Of a DNA stretch of 8,884 nucleotides, positions 6,141 to 8,884 are shown in pieces (position 1 is the first letter of the stretch; the number at the start of each line of letters is the position of its first letter). The DNA comes from Syntrophales bacterium (lineage in GTDB: Bacteria > Desulfobacterota > Syntrophia > Syntrophales > UBA2210): NCBI GenBank assembly GCA_028715865.1, contig JAQUQY010000051.1, positions 1 through 8,884 on the forward strand, given 5' to 3'. The translations under genes were made by a program, and so were the position numbers. Under the pieces are notes generated by a model, which saw only the letters and a program-made list of their open reading frames with translations, was not told the origin of the DNA and searched no databases.

Positions 6141-7064
6141 ATGCCGGAGAGTATTTCAAAAAAATGGGTGTTAGCCGTCCTTGTGCTGATGGGCTTCTTT
6201 TGCTTCGAATCAGCCTTCGCCAGGGCTGAAAAAATGGAGGTTTTCGTCAGCATTCTTCCCCAGGCTTATTTCGTTGAGCGAATCGGTGGAGACCGGGTGA
6301 ATGTAAGTGTCCTCGTCGGTCCCGGACAATCTCCCCACACCTATGAACCGACGCCCAGACAGATGGCCGACCTTGGGAGGGCGCGGCTTTTTTTCAGGAT
6401 CGGGTCGCCTTTCGAACAGAGGCTTATTGAAAAAATCGGGATAATATTTGATGAACTGACCATTGTGGACACCCGCAATAATGTTCCCATGCTCTATTTC
6501 TCTCATGACCATCATCATGCCGGTCACGACGATCACCATCACCACGGGTCTGATCCCGACCCGCATATCTGGCTTGATCCGAAACGTGTAAAAATCCAGG
6601 CGTTGACGATCTGCGAAGCTCTCGTGGAAATGGATCACTCCCATGCCGGCCTGTACCGGGAAAACCTGCGGAAATTCGTTAATGAACTGGACGCCATCGA
6701 TGAGAAGATATCTGCGGCTCTGGCTCCGCTAAAGGGAGGCTCAATCTATGTGTTTCATCCCGCCTTCGGATACTTCGCCGACTCATACGGCTTAAGACAG
6801 ATTGCCATTGAAATAGACGGCAAGGAGCCCAGCCCCCGACAATTGGCCGCGATTATAGAAAAAGCTAAAGACGACGGCGGCAGAGTGATTTTTGTTCAAC
6901 CGCAGTTCTCCAGAAGGCATGCCGAAGCAATGGCCAGGGAAATCAAGGGAGCCGTGGTTCCCTTGAATCCCCTGGCCCCTGATTATCTTGAAAATCTTGA
7001 GTATATGACCGAGACGATCAGAAGCGCCCTTGAGTATGATTCGCTGGTCGTTGAGGAACATTAA
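6141..7064 (+). CDS. znuA: ZnuA-type periplasmic metal-binding protein of an ABC importer
   Basis: This is a cluster A-I (ZnuA/TroA) solute-binding protein that captures metal outside the inner membrane. The 307-residue form starts with a typical signal peptide: basic KK, a hydrophobic core and FESAFA-RA, with likely cleavage after about residue 27. There is no lipobox. Metal ligands should be H66 (SPHTYEP), H142 (DPHIWLDP) and H206 (FHPAFGYF). The third being His, where Mn-type proteins have Glu, favours zinc. A His/Asp-rich loop, HDHHHAGHDDHHHHG, lies at 122-136 just before the second ligand, as in many zinc-binding ZnuA proteins. The ATG at 6141 has GGGAG 10 bases before it and leaves a normal signal peptide. 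Longer frames from GTG 6078 would bury the signal peptide and overlap the regulator gene by 47 bases. Confidence 0.9.
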   Translation: MPESISKKWVLAVLVLMGFFCFESAFARAEKMEVFVSILPQAYFVERIGGDRVNVSVLVGPGQSPHTYEPTPRQMADLGRARLFFRIGSPFEQRLIEKIGIIFDELTIVDTRNNVPMLYFSHDHHHAGHDDHHHHGSDPDPHIWLDPKRVKIQALTICEALVEMDHSHAGLYRENLRKFVNELDAIDEKISAALAPLKGGSIYVFHPAFGYFADSYGLRQIAIEIDGKEPSPRQLAAIIEKAKDDGGRVIFVQPQFSRRHAEAMAREIKGAVVPLNPLAPDYLENLEYMTETIRSALEYDSLVVEEH

Positions 7065-7077
7065 GAAAGGCTCGACC

Positions 7078-7836
7078 TTGGACGGTGAAGGAATAATAGA
7101 TCTCAGCAATGTATCATTTTCCTATAACGGGATGCCGGTGCTTGAAAAAGTCCGCCTTAACGTCGGGAAACTGGATTTTCTCTGTATCGTGGGACCCAAC
7201 GGAGGAGGCAAAACAACCTTAATCAAGCTGATGCTGGGGCTTGTCGCACCCATGGAAGGCACTGTACGAATCTTCGGCCAGGCCCCGATGAAGGTTAGTC
7301 ATCGCATTGGGTACATGCCCCAGAACCCCTCTCTTGATCTTCGTTTTCCCCTGACCGTTCTTGACGTGGTCTCTATGGGCCTGTTGGGCAGGGGACGTCA
7401 GTTCGGGTTTCACTGGAATAATGATCTAAGGCTCGCCGAAGAATCGCTCCGGAAACTCGACATGGATTCCCTTCGGAATCGCTCCTTCTCAGAGCTTTCG
7501 GGAGGTCAGCGTCAGCGAGCACTGATCGCAAGGGCTATCGTGGGCGAGCCTGACATTCTCATTCTTGACGAACCCACATCCAGCATAGATCTTGCCGCTG
7601 AAAGGCAGCTTTTCGATGTTCTAAGAGAACTGAACAGCCGGATGACCATACTGGTTGTGAGCCATGACGTTGGATTTGTGTCTCATTACGTTAGAAACGT
7701 CGTCTGCGTGAATCGTCGCGTCGCCGTCCATCCTACCAGCGAAATCACGGGAGAGATTATCAGTGAGATGTACGGGTCCGAGGTCCGCATGATCCGTCAT
7801 GACATGACTCGGGGTGAAGGGGTTTGCCGTGTTTGA
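7078..7836 (+). CDS. znuC: ZnuC-type ATPase of the metal ABC importer
   Basis: This cytoplasmic ATPase powers the importer. The 252-residue protein has all ABC motifs. Walker A is GPNGGGKTT (39-47), the Q-loop glutamine is Q82 (MPQNPS), the signature is LSGGQRQR (140-147), Walker B is LILDEPTSSID (161-171), and the H-loop histidine is H196 (SHD). The length matches ZnuC of E. coli (251). I chose the TTG at 7078. It has GAAAGG 7 bases upstream, lies 13 bases after the znuA stop, and gives the family-like start MDGEGIIDLSNVSFSYNG. Frames from 7030, 7036 or 7051 would overlap znuA and add a basic extension without a good ribosome binding site. The tail after about residue 240 is probably not conserved. 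Confidence 0.92.
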   Translation: MDGEGIIDLSNVSFSYNGMPVLEKVRLNVGKLDFLCIVGPNGGGKTTLIKLMLGLVAPMEGTVRIFGQAPMKVSHRIGYMPQNPSLDLRFPLTVLDVVSMGLLGRGRQFGFHWNNDLRLAEESLRKLDMDSLRNRSFSELSGGQRQRALIARAIVGEPDILILDEPTSSIDLAAERQLFDVLRELNSRMTILVVSHDVGFVSHYVRNVVCVNRRVAVHPTSEITGEIISEMYGSEVRMIRHDMTRGEGVCRV

Positions 7837-8701
7837 ATTCTTCAGCGATCTCGGCCGGTACCAGTTTCTTCAATATGCCCTGCTGACAGGGCTGCTGGCA
7901 AGCGTGTCCTGCGGAATAGTTGGCAGCTATGTGGTGACACGTCGCATAACTTATATTGCCGGCAGCATTGCTCATACAGTGCTGGCGGGTCTCGGAGCGG
8001 CCCGTTATTGCCAGGTCGTCCATGAATGGCAATGGTTCAGCCCGCTCTACGGGGCCGTGGCATCCGCCATATTGGCGGCTCTGGTCATCGGCTTGGTGAG
8101 TCTTTATGCCAGGGAAAGGGAAGATACCGTAATCGGGGCCATCTGGGCCATCGGAATGTCGGTGGGCATACTTTTTGTTTTCAATACGCCGGGATATGGC
8201 GAAAACCTCATGAGCTATCTCTTCGGCAATATACTCATGGTATCCCCCGAAGACATCGGGCTGATAGCAGGTCTTGACATTTTTGTAATCGTACTATGCA
8301 TTGCTTTTTACCGGCAATTCATGGCCGTCTGCTTTGACGAAGAGTTTGCCCGTCTTCGTGGTCTCAACGTGGAATTTTACTATATACTCCTGCTCTGCCT
8401 GACGGCGTTGACGGTGGTTCTCTTGGTAACAGTCGTGGGAATCGTCATGGTGATTGCCCTTCTTACAATTCCCGTAGCCATGGCCGGACAATTTGTCCGT
8501 CGGCTTGCCGGCCTTATGGTTCTATCAATTATATTTACGGCGATTTTCACTTCTGCCGGTCTTTTTATAAGCTACGAAGCGGATCTGCCCGCGGGAGCCA
8601 CCACGATCATGATCGCCGGGATATCCTATTTCCTGGTGCTTGCATTATCGAGGGCTTTCCGCTGTTTTCGTTACGATCCGGACCCTTCACCGGAACGATG
8701 A
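7829..8701 (+). CDS. znuB: ZnuB-type permease of the metal ABC importer
   Basis: This ABC-3 family membrane protein forms the channel for the metal. The 290-residue form begins MFEFFSDLGRYQFLQYALLT, matching the family pattern of a short amphipathic start before the first membrane helix. About eight hydrophobic segments are seen, near residues 16-36, 45-60, 72-93, 101-118, 141-162, 183-211, 228-246 and 258-274. Family motifs include GSYVVTRRITYIAGSIAHTV (32-51), GAIWAIGMSVGI near 103-114, and LLTIPVAMAG (211-220). The GTG at 7829 has AAGGGG 6 bases upstream and overlaps znuC by 8 bases, so translation is probably coupled. A GTG at 7814 would add five residues without a well-placed ribosome binding site. 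The protein ends in a polar tail, RYDPDPSPER. No clear terminator follows. Confidence 0.92.
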   Translation: MFEFFSDLGRYQFLQYALLTGLLASVSCGIVGSYVVTRRITYIAGSIAHTVLAGLGAARYCQVVHEWQWFSPLYGAVASAILAALVIGLVSLYAREREDTVIGAIWAIGMSVGILFVFNTPGYGENLMSYLFGNILMVSPEDIGLIAGLDIFVIVLCIAFYRQFMAVCFDEEFARLRGLNVEFYYILLLCLTALTVVLLVTVVGIVMVIALLTIPVAMAGQFVRRLAGLMVLSIIFTAIFTSAGLFISYEADLPAGATTIMIAGISYFLVLALSRAFRCFRYDPDPSPER

Positions 8702-8794
8702 AAATGGGAAGCGCCTGACCTTTGGGGAAATTGACCTTTTCGGACGATACGCTAAAGTTGATGACTTCGTAAATACCATGTTGGTCCTGGACGA

Positions 8795-8803
8795 TGTTAG
8801 AAT
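8795..8803 (+). promoter_or_regulatory. Candidate extended -10 promoter of the gene starting at 8842
   Basis: TG-T-TAGAAT is an extended -10 motif; TAGAAT matches TATAAT at 5 of 6 places. No good -35 box lies 16-18 bases upstream, which extended -10 promoters can tolerate. Transcription would start near 8810, about 32 bases before the next ATG. This would make the last gene independent of the importer operon. Confidence 0.35.
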
Positions 8804-8826
8804 AGGTTGCAGCAAACTTATTCAAC

Positions 8827-8834
8827 AAAGGAGG
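8827..8834 (+). promoter_or_regulatory. Strong ribosome binding site of the last gene
   Basis: AAAGGAGG is a near-perfect Shine-Dalgarno sequence, 7 bases before the ATG at 8842. It is the strongest in the window and supports a real, well-translated gene there even though only 14 codons are visible. Confidence 0.75.
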
Positions 8835-8841
8835 AACCAAC

Positions 8842-8884
8842 ATGGCAAAGATTAAGTTAACACAAGCGAGCGCAATTTTGGAGA
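8842..8884 (+). CDS. Start of a protein-coding gene of unknown function (partial)
   Basis: Only the first 14 codons are in the window: MAKIKLTQASAILE, with the frame still open at the end. The reading rests on the excellent ribosome binding site and a candidate promoter ahead of it. The residues are too few for a family call. The style (basic start, then L-T-x-A-x-A-I/L) resembles the N-terminus of thiamine-diphosphate-dependent enzymes, but this is a guess and not offered as an annotation. The 140 bases between znuB and this start hold no other gene that I can support. Confidence 0.65.
   Translation, partial: MAKIKLTQASAILE

Noticed and set aside
8716..8739. Direct repeat TGACCTTT (8716-8723 and 8732-8739) after znuB
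   Set aside because: Two 8-base copies in 24 bases with no symmetry, and no clear link to a promoter; probably chance.

Overview
The window is chromosomal sequence of medium GC content with no sign of mobile elements. The gene set suggests an anaerobic bacterium, most likely of the Desulfobacterota (old Deltaproteobacteria): a DUF1846 protein, the nickel-pincer cofactor genes larC/larE/larB, a dynamin-like GTPase and a ZnuABC-type metal importer. This placement is inferred from gene content and protein style; no marker gene fixes it.

Layout. (1) Bases 1-321 hold the 3' end of a DUF1846 gene on the + strand. (2) Converging with it, on the - strand from 2626 to 386, is a large stand-alone dynamin-like GTPase. 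(3) The 240-base gap from 2627 to 2866 separates divergent genes. It has a plausible promoter for each direction, and the leader of the GTPase gene can be folded into a three-way junction. (4) Bases 2867-5667 form a tight + strand operon larC-larE-larB. It encodes all three enzymes that build the nickel-pincer nucleotide (NPN) cofactor of lactate racemase and other LarA-type enzymes. No larA is present here. (5) After a promoter at about 5800-5827, a second + strand operon runs from 5867 to 8701. It encodes a small ribbon-helix-helix protein with a Cys/His-rich tail, then the substrate-binding protein, ATPase and permease of a zinc-type ABC importer. (6) A new gene begins at 8842 with a strong ribosome binding site and runs off the window.

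How it fits together. Two metal-handling operons stand next to each other, one inserting nickel into a cofactor and one importing a metal, probably zinc. The most interesting element is the 85-residue protein at 5867-6124. It joins a putative DNA-binding ribbon-helix-helix to a tail with 6 Cys and 6 His in 44 residues, and it is the first gene of the importer operon. A 19-base imperfect palindrome, GGTAYTAY-N3-RTARTACC, covers the -10 box and predicted start of that operon. Together these suggest a self-regulating metal-sensing repressor that takes the role Zur has elsewhere. That is inference from architecture and position.

Start codons were moved inward from the longest open frame for larE, the small regulator, znuA, znuC and znuB. 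The reasons (ribosome binding sites, signal peptide, family N-termini) are given in each entry.
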